Shown here one piece after another: positions 54,675-63,278 of a stretch of DNA of 64,000 bases (positions are counted from its first letter, which is position 1; every line of letters starts with the position of its first letter). The DNA lies in contig NZ_SSMQ01000052.1 of NCBI RefSeq assembly GCF_005144585.1, positions 25,026 to 89,025 of the forward strand, given 5' to 3'. Position numbers and translations under genes: made by a program. The notes under the pieces are model-generated. The model ran no database searches. It saw only the letters and a program-made list of their open reading frames with translations, and was not told the origin of the DNA. Source of the stretch: Polyangium fumosum. Lineage in GTDB: Bacteria > Myxococcota_A > Polyangia > Polyangiales > Polyangiaceae.

Positions 54675-56657
54675 TCATCGTCGATAGGGGATGACGTAAC
54701 CCTCGCGGCGCAAGGTGTGCGTGGCGAGGAAACGGCGCAGGAGCGAGAGCGGGGGGACGAGGCGCGTGGGGTCGTCCGCGAGGCTCCGCATCTCGCCCGG
54801 ATCGGAGGTGAGGTCGTAGAGCTCGAGGGTGCGGCTTCGATCGTCGACCGTGACCTTGGTGCCGTCGCGCAGGACGAGGGCACGCTTCATGCGGGTCTCG
54901 GCGAGGATCGGGCGCGTGAGCGTGGGGCTCTCGCCGCGCAGGAACGGCACGAGGCTCTGGCCGAGGAAGGTGCCAGGCGTCGCGGCGCCGAAGAGGTCGA
55001 GGATCGTCGGGCCGAGGTCGACGAGCGTGACGGGCTCGTCGACGACCCGCGGCGTGAGGCCTTTGGCCTGGACGAGGACGGGGACCCGCAAGAGCTCGTC
55101 GTAGAGGGAGTTCGCGTGGCGGTACTGGCCGTGCTCGCCGAAGGCCTCGCCGTGGTCGCTCGTGACCACGAAGGCTGTGCGGTCCACGAGCGGGGAGGCC
55201 CCGACCATGCGGACGATGCGGCTGATCTCGGCGTCGACGAGGGCGAGCTCGCCGAGGTACCGATCGAGCTCGGGGCCGGAGCTGCCGGCGAGGTCGTAGG
55301 GGGCGTGCGCGTCGAGGAAATGGATGTACAGGAACAAGGGCTCGCCGCGCGTGGCCACGAGGCGGCGGAGGGTCGCGTCGACGAGGTGCTTGGCGAGGGT
55401 GAAATGGTTGCCGACGGGGCGGACGAAGGTCTCTTCAGAAAACCCCCGCACGATGCCATATCGATTCACGAGCCAGGGCGCGCCGGCGAAGGTGACGGTG
55501 GTGACGCCTTTGGCGCGGAGCAGCTCGGGGAAACGCGGGGTGGGGTCGTTCTCGGGCCAGAGGCCGTGGACGTCGCCGGTCGAAGGGGTCCAGTATTGTT
55601 GCGAGAAGTAGGTGCCGGCGAAGAGCGCCGAGAGGCTGTAGACGGTCTGCGCGCCGGGCGAGCGCGCGTTGCGGAAATACACGCCTTCGCGGCGGAGGGC
55701 GGCGAGGGTGGGGAGCTTTTCGTCGTATTTCCCGGACGCGAGGAGGTCGTTCCGGAGGCAATCGATGCTGAAGAGGAAAACGACGGGGTGGGTCGGCAAC
55801 ACCGGGGGCGCGCTGGGCGGGACGGGCGGCGCGTCCTTGCGGTCGGTGAACCACGGGGCCATTTCGGGGGGAACGGGGGCGTCGTCGACGATCGCGTCCT
55901 CGTGGAGGGGCCCGAGGAAGGGCGGGAGCAGCGATCCGGTCGGGCTTTGCAGGGCCAAGGCGACGGTGGGGCGCGGGGCGACGACGAGCGAGGCGGCCGC
56001 GGCGAGCGAGGCGACGGCGAGGAACGGGGTGCGGAGCGGGCGCAGGCGGGCGACGAAGGGGGCGAGGCGCGCGGGCAAGGCGGCGCCGGCGAGGGCGGCG
56101 GCGAAGAGGGCCGCGGCGGCGAAGGCGACGAAGAGGCGCGCGCCGGCATAATCGCCCTGGAGGAGGACGGGGTTCGCCGAGAGGAGCGCGCAGGCGGCGG
56201 CGACGGCGAGCCAGCGGAGATAAGGGCGCGCGGCGAGGCGGCCGAGCAGGACGGCGAGGGGGACCGTGAGGGCGAGGAGGCCGACGGCGAGGACGAGCAG
56301 CGCCGGCTCGACCCAGGCCGCCTGGCCCGAGGCGTGGCGCTCGGCGGCCGTCGCGAGGTCCGAAGGCAAGACGAGGGCGCCGAGGGCGAGCGAGAGGACG
56401 ACGAACACGGCGGCGGACGAACGCCTCCGCGTGTGGCCAAACCGAACGTACAGGCCCACGAGGCCGGCCCCGGCGAGGCCGAGGGCGAGGAAATGGCCGG
56501 TGTCGAAGGCGTGGTGCAGGACGCGCGTGAGGAGGCGCGGCGGCAGGCGGAAGGACCGCGCGATGGTGATCGCATTCGTGAGGGCCGCGGTGATCCAGGC
56601 GAGGAGGATCGCGTCGGGGCCGGAGACGGAGAGGCGAGGGGGCGTCGGTTCGTTCAC
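54675..56657 (-). CDS. Membrane-anchored sulfatase-fold enzyme (phosphotransferase-like)
   Basis: GTG 56657 (660 aa) is chosen: it is the first start inside the frame after the Uma2-like gene, whose stop lies 1 bp before it. About six N-terminal membrane segments (ILLAWITAALTNAITIARSF, FLALGLAGAGLVGLYVRFG and so on) precede a sulfatase/alkaline-phosphatase-fold domain from residue 300: PVVFLFSIDCLRNDLLASG, RSPGAQTVYSLSALFAG, SDHGEAFGEHGQYRH and ILAETRMKRALVLRDGTKVT. No C-x-P-x-R formylglycine motif is present; the nucleophile in PGAQTVYS is Thr or Ser, so it is nearer phosphoglycerol or phosphoethanolamine transferases than true sulfatases. The product is likely to modify envelope glycan at the periplasmic face. 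Confidence 0.8.
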   Translation of the reverse strand: MNEPTPPRLSVSGPDAILLAWITAALTNAITIARSFRLPPRLLTRVLHHAFDTGHFLALGLAGAGLVGLYVRFGHTRRRSSAAVFVVLSLALGALVLPSDLATAAERHASGQAAWVEPALLVLAVGLLALTVPLAVLLGRLAARPYLRWLAVAAACALLSANPVLLQGDYAGARLFVAFAAAALFAAALAGAALPARLAPFVARLRPLRTPFLAVASLAAAASLVVAPRPTVALALQSPTGSLLPPFLGPLHEDAIVDDAPVPPEMAPWFTDRKDAPPVPPSAPPVLPTHPVVFLFSIDCLRNDLLASGKYDEKLPTLAALRREGVYFRNARSPGAQTVYSLSALFAGTYFSQQYWTPSTGDVHGLWPENDPTPRFPELLRAKGVTTVTFAGAPWLVNRYGIVRGFSEETFVRPVGNHFTLAKHLVDATLRRLVATRGEPLFLYIHFLDAHAPYDLAGSSGPELDRYLGELALVDAEISRIVRMVGASPLVDRTAFVVTSDHGEAFGEHGQYRHANSLYDELLRVPVLVQAKGLTPRVVDEPVTLVDLGPTILDLFGAATPGTFLGQSLVPFLRGESPTLTRPILAETRMKRALVLRDGTKVTVDDRSRTLELYDLTSDPGEMRSLADDPTRLVPPLSLLRRFLATHTLRREGYVIPYRR

Positions 56658-56658
56658 T

Positions 56659-56985
56659 TCACCGGGCCCAGAATGCGCCGATGTCGATTTCGATGGCCTC
56701 GAAAGGTTCGAGCCGGGCACGGATATCACCTTCGTACGTGTCGAGGTGTGACCAGCGTTCATTGTCGAGCCGGAAGACCTCGACCATTTGTGCGGCAGGA
56801 TCGACGAACCACAGGTACTCGACCCCCTCGCGCCGATACATGCGCATCTTCTTCCCCCGGTCGATCGCCTGCGTGCTGGGGGAGATGACCTCGCAGACCC
56901 CCTCCGGCACCGCCTCGAACGCCGCCTCGACTTCGGGCGTGTTCCGCTCCTCTTCGTCCTGCTTGCGCGCCGGAAACGCGTTCAT
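56659..56985 (-). CDS. Uma2-family protein, N-terminally short
   Basis: ATG 56985 (108 aa). The second half of a Uma2/DUF820 fold is clear: VCEVISPSTQAIDRGKKMRM, YRREGVEYLWFVDPAAQMVE and VFRLDNERWSHLDTYEGD, with the Glu and Lys of the PD-(D/E)xK core. Family members are usually about 180-200 aa, and the N-terminal strand-helix region is missing here (the first 25 residues do not match). It is likely a truncated or decayed gene, though the open frame is intact. It overlaps nothing and sits between the flippase and sulfatase genes. Confidence 0.7.
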   Translation of the reverse strand: MNAFPARKQDEEERNTPEVEAAFEAVPEGVCEVISPSTQAIDRGKKMRMYRREGVEYLWFVDPAAQMVEVFRLDNERWSHLDTYEGDIRARLEPFEAIEIDIGAFWAR

Positions 56986-57016
56986 GCCTGGATCCTACCA
57001 CATCCCGCACGGGCGG

Positions 57017-58090
57017 TCAGCGCTCCGCCCCCGCCGTGCTTCGCGCGTCGGGTTTGTCTCCGAGCGGCGGCGGCGCCAGATACCACCCAACAAACCCCAT
57101 CGCCGCCACGCCCACGTAGATCACGAGGAACACCACGAGCCCGTAGATCAAGCCCGCGTCCCCGGGGTGGCCGAGCGCCGGGAAGACCTCCGAAAAGAAG
57201 AGCTCGCGCACGCCGAGGCCCGAGACCGAGATCGGCAGGAGGCCGAGCAAGCTCGCCACCGCGAGCAGGCAGACGACGTCGTAAAAGGCCAGGTCGAGGT
57301 GCAGCGATTGCGCGATCAAATAGCCCTGGAGGTAATTGACGCCGAACGCGAGGAGCGTGAGCACGACCGCGGACGCGAGGTGCCGCGGGCGCTGGGCGCG
57401 CAGGGCCAAAAGAAAACGATCGAATCCCTTCAACGCTTGGGGCTTCGGTTCGCCTTCGGCGCCCTGCGCCCCAAACCCCTCGCCCGTGCGGTCGCCGGGC
57501 ATTTTCTTGTAAAGCGCCCGCATCGCCGTCTGCGCGAACGAGGGGACGAAGAGGACGAGCGGGCCGAGCGCCGCGAGCAGCACGCCGGCCCACGTGAAGA
57601 GCGCGAGATCCCCGACGACGACGGAGCTCCATCGCGCGACGCCCACCGCCACGAACGCGACGAGCACGTAGAGGTCGCAGAGACGGTCGACCACGACGAC
57701 CGCGATCCCTTCGGAATAAGGCATCCCGAGGTCGTGGCGGAAGTACTGCGCGCGGAGGACGTCGCCCACGCGGCCCGGCGTGAACATGCCGACGAAGACC
57801 GACGAGAGGAAGCCGAGCCAGGCGCGCTTGCGCGGGTAGTCGTAGCCGCGCGCCGAGAGCAGGACGTCGGAGCGGACGATCTTGAGCCAGTAGCTCGCCG
57901 CGTTCAGCGCAAAAGCGAGGCCGAGCGGCAGGAGCGACGCCGAGGCGAGCGCATCCCACGCCGCGCGCGTGTCGCGCATGCGCAGGAGCACGACCACGAG
58001 CAGGACCGGGCCCACGAGGCGCACGGCGAGCCGCACGAGCGAACGCGGCGCGGCTTGTTTCGTGGGCTCGTTCGGGGAGGGGTCGCTCAC
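57017..58090 (-). CDS. Flippase-like membrane protein (UPF0104/LPG-synthase TM family)
   Basis: GTG 58090 (357 aa) gives about eight membrane segments, with GRVGDVLRAQYFRHDLGMPY near residue 104 and SVSGLGVRELFFSEVFPALG near 294, the two motifs of UPF0104 (lysylphosphatidylglycerol-synthase-type) membrane proteins. Several members are linked with lipid-linked glycan transport. A loop of about 18 residues (GFGAQGAEGEPKPQALKG) is encoded by a 50-bp repeat element of the family seen at 24801-24950. Insertion there did not break the frame, so the site is tolerant. It belongs to the envelope-glycan neighbourhood. Confidence 0.85.
   Translation of the reverse strand: MSDPSPNEPTKQAAPRSLVRLAVRLVGPVLLVVVLLRMRDTRAAWDALASASLLPLGLAFALNAASYWLKIVRSDVLLSARGYDYPRKRAWLGFLSSVFVGMFTPGRVGDVLRAQYFRHDLGMPYSEGIAVVVVDRLCDLYVLVAFVAVGVARWSSVVVGDLALFTWAGVLLAALGPLVLFVPSFAQTAMRALYKKMPGDRTGEGFGAQGAEGEPKPQALKGFDRFLLALRAQRPRHLASAVVLTLLAFGVNYLQGYLIAQSLHLDLAFYDVVCLLAVASLLGLLPISVSGLGVRELFFSEVFPALGHPGDAGLIYGLVVFLVIYVGVAAMGFVGWYLAPPPLGDKPDARSTAGAER
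57428..57477 (-). repeat. 50-bp hairpin-repeat copy inside a coding region
   Basis: On the plus strand this reads CTTCAACGCTTGGGGCTTCG at the start and CGCCCCAAACC at the end, matching the reverse complement of the third unit at 24901-24950 at the ends (19 of the first 21 bases and all of the last 11). The centre differs. The same 50-bp length as the tandem units supports one family. It lies in the cytoplasmic-loop coding stretch of the flippase-like gene. Confidence 0.75.
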
Positions 58091-58130
58091 GGGCGCCTCG
58101 GTCTCTCTTACGAACGGGCGCCTGTCAAGC

Positions 58131-58844
58131 CTACCGGAGCGAGTCCGTGATCACCTTGAAGCGGCGCTCCGCCATGATCGTGTCGTCGTCCGAGCGCTGG
58201 ATCAGCACGGAGACGATGAGCTTGTTCTTGCGCAGGACGTAGATCTCGGTCTGCATCGACTCCTTCGCGAGCGTGAACTCGAGCCGCGTCCCCTCGACGT
58301 TCTCGCCCCGCAGGCGCCTGTGCACGGTGCTGCCGCTGCCCGGGTGAAACTGGCCGCCGCGCGAGCGCATCTCCTTCTCGATCCCATCCACGAGCGACTG
58401 GCTCAGCGTCGCGGGGTCGACGTCCACCGTATAGACCTGGATCATCAGGAACGTCGAATCGGCCGCCTCGACGGTGATGCTCGAGACGCCCGTGGAGCGC
58501 TCCTCCTCCAGGGTCATTTCTTTCGGATAACGGAAGGAGATCCCGTTCCCCTCGTATTGCAGGACCTGCTTCGAGCGGATCGTGGCCTCGATGCGCTCGC
58601 CGCCGATCTGCACCTCGAAAGGTTTGCCGTCGGCCACGGAGTAGACCTTGCCCCCGATCAAAAGCTCGAACTGGTCGCCGGGGCTCGCGACGTCCGGTCC
58701 GACAGGCTCACCGCTCGGCTCCGTCGCCGCGACGGAGACCGTAGGCGACGCGCCGGCCGCGCTCTCCGCAGGCTTCGTAGGCGCGCAGGCGGCGACGAAG
58801 AGGCCGAGGAGGGTCACAATGGCAGGACGCGCGTTTGCCCACAT
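58131..58844 (-). CDS. Secreted lipoprotein, unknown function
   Basis: ATG 58844 (237 aa) starts ARPAIVTLLGLFVAACAPTK, a lipobox V-A-A-C. A Pro/Ser/Ala-rich linker precedes a domain beginning FELLIGGKVYSVADGKPFEV, then FRYPKEMTLEEERSTGVSSI and LIVSVLIQRSDDDTIMAERR. It is an alpha/beta domain of about 160 residues with no recognised family. The gene is on the minus strand behind the flippase-like gene (40 bp gap) and could be in the same run. Confidence 0.72.
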   Translation of the reverse strand: MWANARPAIVTLLGLFVAACAPTKPAESAAGASPTVSVAATEPSGEPVGPDVASPGDQFELLIGGKVYSVADGKPFEVQIGGERIEATIRSKQVLQYEGNGISFRYPKEMTLEEERSTGVSSITVEAADSTFLMIQVYTVDVDPATLSQSLVDGIEKEMRSRGGQFHPGSGSTVHRRLRGENVEGTRLEFTLAKESMQTEIYVLRKNKLIVSVLIQRSDDDTIMAERRFKVITDSLR

Positions 58845-58905
58845 CGGTCCCTACTGACCTTTTTTCCGCGCAGGCGTCAAGCATCGAGTACGCTCGCGCG
58901 CGTTC

Positions 58906-59598
58906 ATGCGCGAGGCCGAAGCGAGGCGATTCATCGAGGAAAACACGGCGTCGTGCGCGCCGCCGCTGCTGCCCGAGATCCGGCTCCGGCTCGCGACGGA
59001 GGTGACGCCGCTCTGGCGCGCCACGGAGGCATTTCTCCGGACGCACGGGATCGAGCCGCCTTTCTGGGCGTTCGCCTGGGCCGGCGGGCAAGCGATCGCG
59101 CGGCTCGTGCTCGATCGGCCGGAGCTCGTGCGCGGCAAGGTCGTGCTCGATCTCGCGTCGGGTTCGGGGCTTTGCGCGATCGCAGCGGCGCGCGCGGGGG
59201 CGCGGCGGGTGGTCGCGGTGGACACGGATTCGCTGGCCGTCGTGGCGATCACGAGGAACGCGGAGGACGGGGGGGTCGCCGTGGAGGCGCACGTCGAGGA
59301 CCTGCTGCGTGGGGCGGGTTTGCCCGCCTGGGCCGAGGAGGCGGAGGTGGTGCTCGCGGGGGACGTTTGTTACGACGCGGCGATGACACGCGTCGTGTTC
59401 CCGTGGCTTCGTGCGCGGGCAGGCGAGGGGCGGACGGTGCTGCTCGGGGATCCGGGGCGCGCGTATCTGCCGAACCAGGGGATCGAGGAGATCACGCGGT
59501 ATCGGGTGCCCGTGATCGACGACGTGGAGGGGACGGCGGAAAAATGGGGCGTCGTGTACCGCGTGGCGCTTGCGGGGGGTGGGGCGTCCGTGGCTTGA
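58906..59598 (+). CDS. SAM methyltransferase, ETFB-lysine-methyltransferase-like
   Basis: ATG 58906 (230 aa). Motifs: IEPPFWAFAWAGGQAIARL (near residue 49-67), VVLDLASGSGLCAIAAARAG (SAM motif I) and VVLAGDVCYDAAMTRVVFPW. The 'PPFWAFAWAGGQ' block is typical of METTL20/ETFB lysine methyltransferases and related ribosomal-protein methyltransferases. It probably methylates a lysine of a protein in the cytoplasm. ETF genes are not nearby to confirm the target. It runs 7 bp before the start of the GreA-like gene, so both are likely in one operon. Confidence 0.85.
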   Translation: MREAEARRFIEENTASCAPPLLPEIRLRLATEVTPLWRATEAFLRTHGIEPPFWAFAWAGGQAIARLVLDRPELVRGKVVLDLASGSGLCAIAAARAGARRVVAVDTDSLAVVAITRNAEDGGVAVEAHVEDLLRGAGLPAWAEEAEVVLAGDVCYDAAMTRVVFPWLRARAGEGRTVLLGDPGRAYLPNQGIEEITRYRVPVIDDVEGTAEKWGVVYRVALAGGGASVA

Positions 59599-59605
59599 TG
59601 GGGCC

Positions 59606-60091
59606 GTGCAGCTCGACAAACAAGCCCTCCTGAAGGAGCTTCGCGCGCGGCTTTCGGAGGAGCTCGCCACGATGGCGCGGATCGCGTCGGAGGCGGCCGC
59701 GGCCGCGTCCCACGAGGAAAACAAGCCCGAGAACGACAAGGACATGCGCTCGACCGAGGCGTCCTACATCGCGCGCGGCCAGGCCGAGCGAGCGCGGGAG
59801 CTCGAACGATCGCTCGCGCTTTTGGGCTCGATCCATGTGCGCGCATTTGCAGACGGGGACGGGATCGCCGCGACGGCGCTCGTGACCTTGGTGCACCGGG
59901 GCGCGAAGCTCGTTTGCTTCGTGCTGCCCGCGGCGGGTGGGCAACGCGTGAAGGTGGGCGGGACCGAGGTGCAGGTGGTGACGCCGACGAGCCCGCTCGG
60001 CGCGGCGTTGATGGGTTTGTCGGAGGGGGATGAAGCGGAGGTGCCGACGCCGCAGGGGACGAAGGTGTACGAGGTGGAGAGCGTCGTTTAG
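59606..60091 (+). CDS. GreA/GreB-like transcription elongation factor
   Basis: GTG 59606 (161 aa). The first 85 residues form a charged coiled coil (LLKELRARLSEELATMARIA, HEENKPENDKDMRSTEASYI, GQAERARELERSLALLGSI). A GreA/FKBP-like C-terminal domain follows (VTLVHRGAKLVCFVLPAAGG, VVTPTSPLGAALMGLSEGDE). This resembles Gre-factor layout. The tip acids that drive Gre cleavage would be near residues 40-45 (PENDKD), but this is uncertain, so a role as RNA-polymerase-binding Gfh-like factor is possible. It follows the methyltransferase gene. Confidence 0.75.
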   Translation: MQLDKQALLKELRARLSEELATMARIASEAAAAASHEENKPENDKDMRSTEASYIARGQAERARELERSLALLGSIHVRAFADGDGIAATALVTLVHRGAKLVCFVLPAAGGQRVKVGGTEVQVVTPTSPLGAALMGLSEGDEAEVPTPQGTKVYEVESVV

Positions 60092-60159
60092 TTGGCGGAC
60101 GATCTCCTGGACCTTCGCGTCGCTGATGAGCGCGTCACCCCGATCGCTTCATTCGAGGT

Positions 60160-60768
60160 TCACAGGCAGGTATGGGCGAGGCAATCCTGACCGGCGGGGC
60201 AGGGATAACTCGGCCCGCACACGATCGGATCGAGGCACCCAGGGATCGGCGCGTTGCACGTCCACGGCTCGACGCAATCCGCGATGGTCTTTTGCTCCAC
60301 GTCGGAAGCCTCGCTACAGTCATTCGTGCACTGGGCGCCGTCCGCGGCGTCCAGGAGCCCGCATTGTAGCATCTTCTTGCAGGCGTCTTGGCACCTCGCC
60401 AGGTTATTGCCGCCGCCGCCTCCGCTGCTGCTCGAGCTCGCGCTCGAGCTCGACGTGGTGGTCATGTTGTTCTGGCACGCCCCCGTGGTCTCCCCCGCCG
60501 CCTTTTGGCACGTCTGGTCCGAGGCGCAGTTCACGTTCGAGAGGCACCCGGCCTTGCAATCGGAGAACGCCGCGTCCGCGCAATATTGGCCTGGCTGACA
60601 CGACTTCGCGACCATGTCGGGGAAATTGCCGCACGACGTGAAGCCCTGCTCGGGACCCGCGCCGCCGGTGGGCCCGGAGTCAGCGTCGCCCTCCCCCCCA
60701 CAGGCCACGAACGCAACGAGGAGCGTCGACACGAGCACACCAAAAACAAGCGACGAAGAGCGGACCAT
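60160..60768 (-). CDS. Cys-rich secreted lipoprotein
   Basis: ATG 60768 has a strong AGGAGG ribosome site. The 202-aa product begins SSSLVFGVLVSTLLVAFVAC, a lipobox V-A-C, then two Cys-rich segments (FTSCGNFPDMVAKSCQPGQY, CADAAFSDCKAGCLSNVNCA and DACKKMLQCGLLDAADGAQC) joined by a Ser/Thr/Gly-rich linker. The high Cys content (about 18) suggests many disulfides and an extracellular role. No family is recognised. A nearby second lipoprotein starts 775 bp away on the same strand. Confidence 0.75.
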   Translation of the reverse strand: MVRSSSLVFGVLVSTLLVAFVACGGEGDADSGPTGGAGPEQGFTSCGNFPDMVAKSCQPGQYCADAAFSDCKAGCLSNVNCASDQTCQKAAGETTGACQNNMTTTSSSSASSSSSGGGGGNNLARCQDACKKMLQCGLLDAADGAQCTNDCSEASDVEQKTIADCVEPWTCNAPIPGCLDPIVCGPSYPCPAGQDCLAHTCL

Positions 60769-60988
60769 CAAGACCTCCTGAGCGCCATCCATCCGTGGCG
60801 TCGTACCGAAGATGCTCGGGGGATCCGTTCGTCGCAGACATTCTGCATGCCCCCCCGAATTTCGTCGGCCAGCGCCAGATGTAGGCGGGGACGCCGCCGC
60901 AGGCCGCTCCGCGTTGCCCAACGAGCACGCGACGCGGAGGGCCTACGGACGCTGGAGGAGCGTGGCCTCAGAAACGGTAGAGGTAGAC

Positions 60989-61543
60989 CTAGGGGCGGGG
61001 AGGCGTTTCTCCCGGTACGGGCTGGTACGATTGTCCGTCGAAGTGGAGGTCGGTGACGCTCGCCTCGAATTCGCTCGTTCGGTCGGTCTGCTTGATCAGG
61101 CGATAGCCATTCGCCGTCTCGGTGTCGGTGGGCTGCATGGCGAAGGCGTACTCGGGACCCCAGACGGGGAGGTATTCCCCCTCGCCGCAGCCGAGGTAGA
61201 CGCCGCTCATGCATTCATGCGTGCTGCCCATGGTATCGTTGAAGTAGAGGATGAGGTCGGGGAAGCGGTCGTCGTTCAGCGAGCCCTCGAAATGAATCGA
61301 CTTCTGCCCCATGCCGGGATCCGGGGTCAGCGTGATGCCGTTCTCCGGCTCGGACACGCGCTCGATCCGCACGAGCTCGGCGACACGCGTGCACGGCGCG
61401 GGATCCCGAAGCGGCTCGGCGACGAGCGCCCCGGTGGAGGAAGACGAGGCGCGCGCCGTCGCGACGTGGACGGCCGGCCTCTCCGGGGGCGGTGCGCCGC
61501 CGCAAGCGACGAGGGCGAGCGCGAGGAGCAGGGAGGGACGCAT
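60989..61543 (-). CDS. Secreted lipoprotein with FG-GAP-like stretch
   Basis: ATG 61543 (184 aa). Lipoprotein leader RPSLLLALALVACGG with Cys13. A Ser/Ala-rich linker leads to a beta-rich region: IHFEGSLNDDRFPDLILYFN is like the Ca-binding D-x-D-x-x-x-D-L loop of FG-GAP/VCBS repeats. The rest (YLPVWGPEYAFAMQPT) is unique. The gene begins 8 bp after the acyl-CoA ligase stop, so it is probably part of the ligase's operon. Function unknown. Confidence 0.7.
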   Translation of the reverse strand: MRPSLLLALALVACGGAPPPERPAVHVATARASSSSTGALVAEPLRDPAPCTRVAELVRIERVSEPENGITLTPDPGMGQKSIHFEGSLNDDRFPDLILYFNDTMGSTHECMSGVYLGCGEGEYLPVWGPEYAFAMQPTDTETANGYRLIKQTDRTSEFEASVTDLHFDGQSYQPVPGETPPRP

Positions 61544-61551
61544 GCGCCGTG

Positions 61552-63195
61552 TTACTCCGCGGCGCCCTGCTTTTCGAGGTGATCGCCGTACAACTCGCGG
61601 AGCTTCGTCTTCAGGAACTTGCCGGTCGAGGTGCGCGGGATCTGGGCCATGAAGACATAATCGTCCGGGAGCCAGAATTTTGCGAATTTCGACTCGATGT
61701 GGGCATTGAGCTCGTCCCTCGTGGCGGCCTTGCCCTCCTTGAGCACGATCGCCGCGAGCGGGCGCTCGGTCCATTTCGGGTGCCGCGCCGCGAAGACGGC
61801 CGCTTCGAGCACGGCCGGGTGGCTCATGAGCGCGTTCTCCAGCGCGACCGAGCTGATCCACTCGCCGCCCGATTTGATGACGTCCTTCGATCGATCCGTG
61901 ATGCGGAGATACCCCTCGCGGTCGATCGTGACGACGTCGCCCGTCTTGAACCAGCCATCCGCCGTGAACCTGTCGGGGCCTTCGTCGCTGAAATACGAGG
62001 AGGCGACCCAGGGCCCGCGCACCTCGAGCTCGCCCATGGTCTCGCCGTCCCACGGGAGGATCGTGCCGTCCTCGCCGACGTGCCGCTGCTCGACGAACGG
62101 CACGGCATAGCCCTGCGACGCTTTACACCCGAGCTTCGTGGCCTCGTCGCGGTCGGACAAAGCGTGTTTGACGCGCGCGAGCGTGCCGACGGGGTTCGTC
62201 TCGGTCATTCCCCAGGCGTGGGTGACGTCGATGCCGTGCCGCGACTTGAAGCCGTCGATGAGCGCCGGGGGCGCGGCCGAGCCGCCGATGACCGTGGAGC
62301 GAATCGCGGAGAGGTTCCACTTGCCGGGGTGTTGATCGAGGAGCTGGAGGATGCCGAGCCATATCGTGGGCACGCCGGCGGCGATCGTGACCTTTTCGGC
62401 GGCGATGAGGTCGAGCAAGCTCGGCGGGTCGAGGTGCGGGCCGGGAAAGACGAGCTTGGAGCCGGCCATGACGGCCGCATACGGCAGGCCCCAGGCGGCG
62501 GCGTGGAACATCGGGACGACGGGCAGGACGGTGTCGGCTTCGCGGACGCCGATGGTATCGGCGTTGCACACGACGAGCGTGTGAAGGACGGTCGAGCGAT
62601 GGCTGTAGACGACGCCCTTGGGGTTGCCCGTGGTGCCCGAGGTGTAACAGATCATCGCGGCGCTGCGCTCGTCGAGCGAGGGCCAGGGATATTCGTCCTT
62701 TTCGGGGGCGATGAACTCTTCGTAATCGATTTCGGTGCTCGTGGGTTCGCCCTGCGCGGGGCAGTCGGGGACGACGATGACGTGGCGGACCGAGCGGACC
62801 TGGTCGGCGAACTTGCGCCAGAGCGGCAGGAGGGAGCGGTCGACGACGACGACCTTGTCCTCGGCATGATTGGCGATGTAGCCGAGCTCGTTCGGGTGGA
62901 GCCGGAGGTTCAAGGTGTGGACGACGGCGCCCATGGCCGGCGCGCCGAGGTAGACCTCGAGGTGGCGCTGATGATTCCACGAGAGCGTGGCGACCCGATC
63001 GCCCGGCCGAACCCCGAGGCGATGGAGGGCGCCGGCGAGTTTTGCGGTGCGGCGGTAGAAGTCGCCGTACGTGCTGCGGACGAGGGTCTTGTCCGGGAGG
63101 CGCGAGACGATCTCGTTGCGACCGAAGAAGGTGCGCGCGCGTTCGAGAAAATGCGTGAGGGTGAGGGGAAAGTCCATCATGCGTCCGGCAAGCAT
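61552..63195 (-). CDS. Fatty-acyl-CoA synthetase, second enzyme (AMP-forming)
   Basis: ATG 63195 follows a strong GAGGAGG ribosome site and gives 547 aa (the ATGs at 63180 and 63177 are internal). The motifs are ICYTSGTTGNPKGVVYSHRS near 182, HAWGMTETNPVGTLARVKH, GWFKTGDVVTIDREGYL and KSGGEWISSVALENALMSHP with the hinge residue. The sequence resembles FadK/DitJ-type medium- or long-chain ligases rather than the FadD15-type at 32635-34431. It activates a fatty acid with ATP and CoA. Substrate not fixed. Confidence 0.9.
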   Translation of the reverse strand: MLAGRMMDFPLTLTHFLERARTFFGRNEIVSRLPDKTLVRSTYGDFYRRTAKLAGALHRLGVRPGDRVATLSWNHQRHLEVYLGAPAMGAVVHTLNLRLHPNELGYIANHAEDKVVVVDRSLLPLWRKFADQVRSVRHVIVVPDCPAQGEPTSTEIDYEEFIAPEKDEYPWPSLDERSAAMICYTSGTTGNPKGVVYSHRSTVLHTLVVCNADTIGVREADTVLPVVPMFHAAAWGLPYAAVMAGSKLVFPGPHLDPPSLLDLIAAEKVTIAAGVPTIWLGILQLLDQHPGKWNLSAIRSTVIGGSAAPPALIDGFKSRHGIDVTHAWGMTETNPVGTLARVKHALSDRDEATKLGCKASQGYAVPFVEQRHVGEDGTILPWDGETMGELEVRGPWVASSYFSDEGPDRFTADGWFKTGDVVTIDREGYLRITDRSKDVIKSGGEWISSVALENALMSHPAVLEAAVFAARHPKWTERPLAAIVLKEGKAATRDELNAHIESKFAKFWLPDDYVFMAQIPRTSTGKFLKTKLRELYGDHLEKQGAAE

Positions 63196-63278
63196 CGGTC
63201 GCCTCCTCTCGAGGATGGGGAGCGGGCGGGGGCGATGGTAGCCGGGATGCGGACGAAAACGGAAGGGGTCGCGGCGGC

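Noticed and set aside
50150..54694. A plus-strand open frame of 1514 codons opposite the two membrane proteins
   Set aside because: It is a low-complexity Arg/Glu/Asp frame antisense to clear multi-pass membrane proteins, typical of GC-rich shadow frames.
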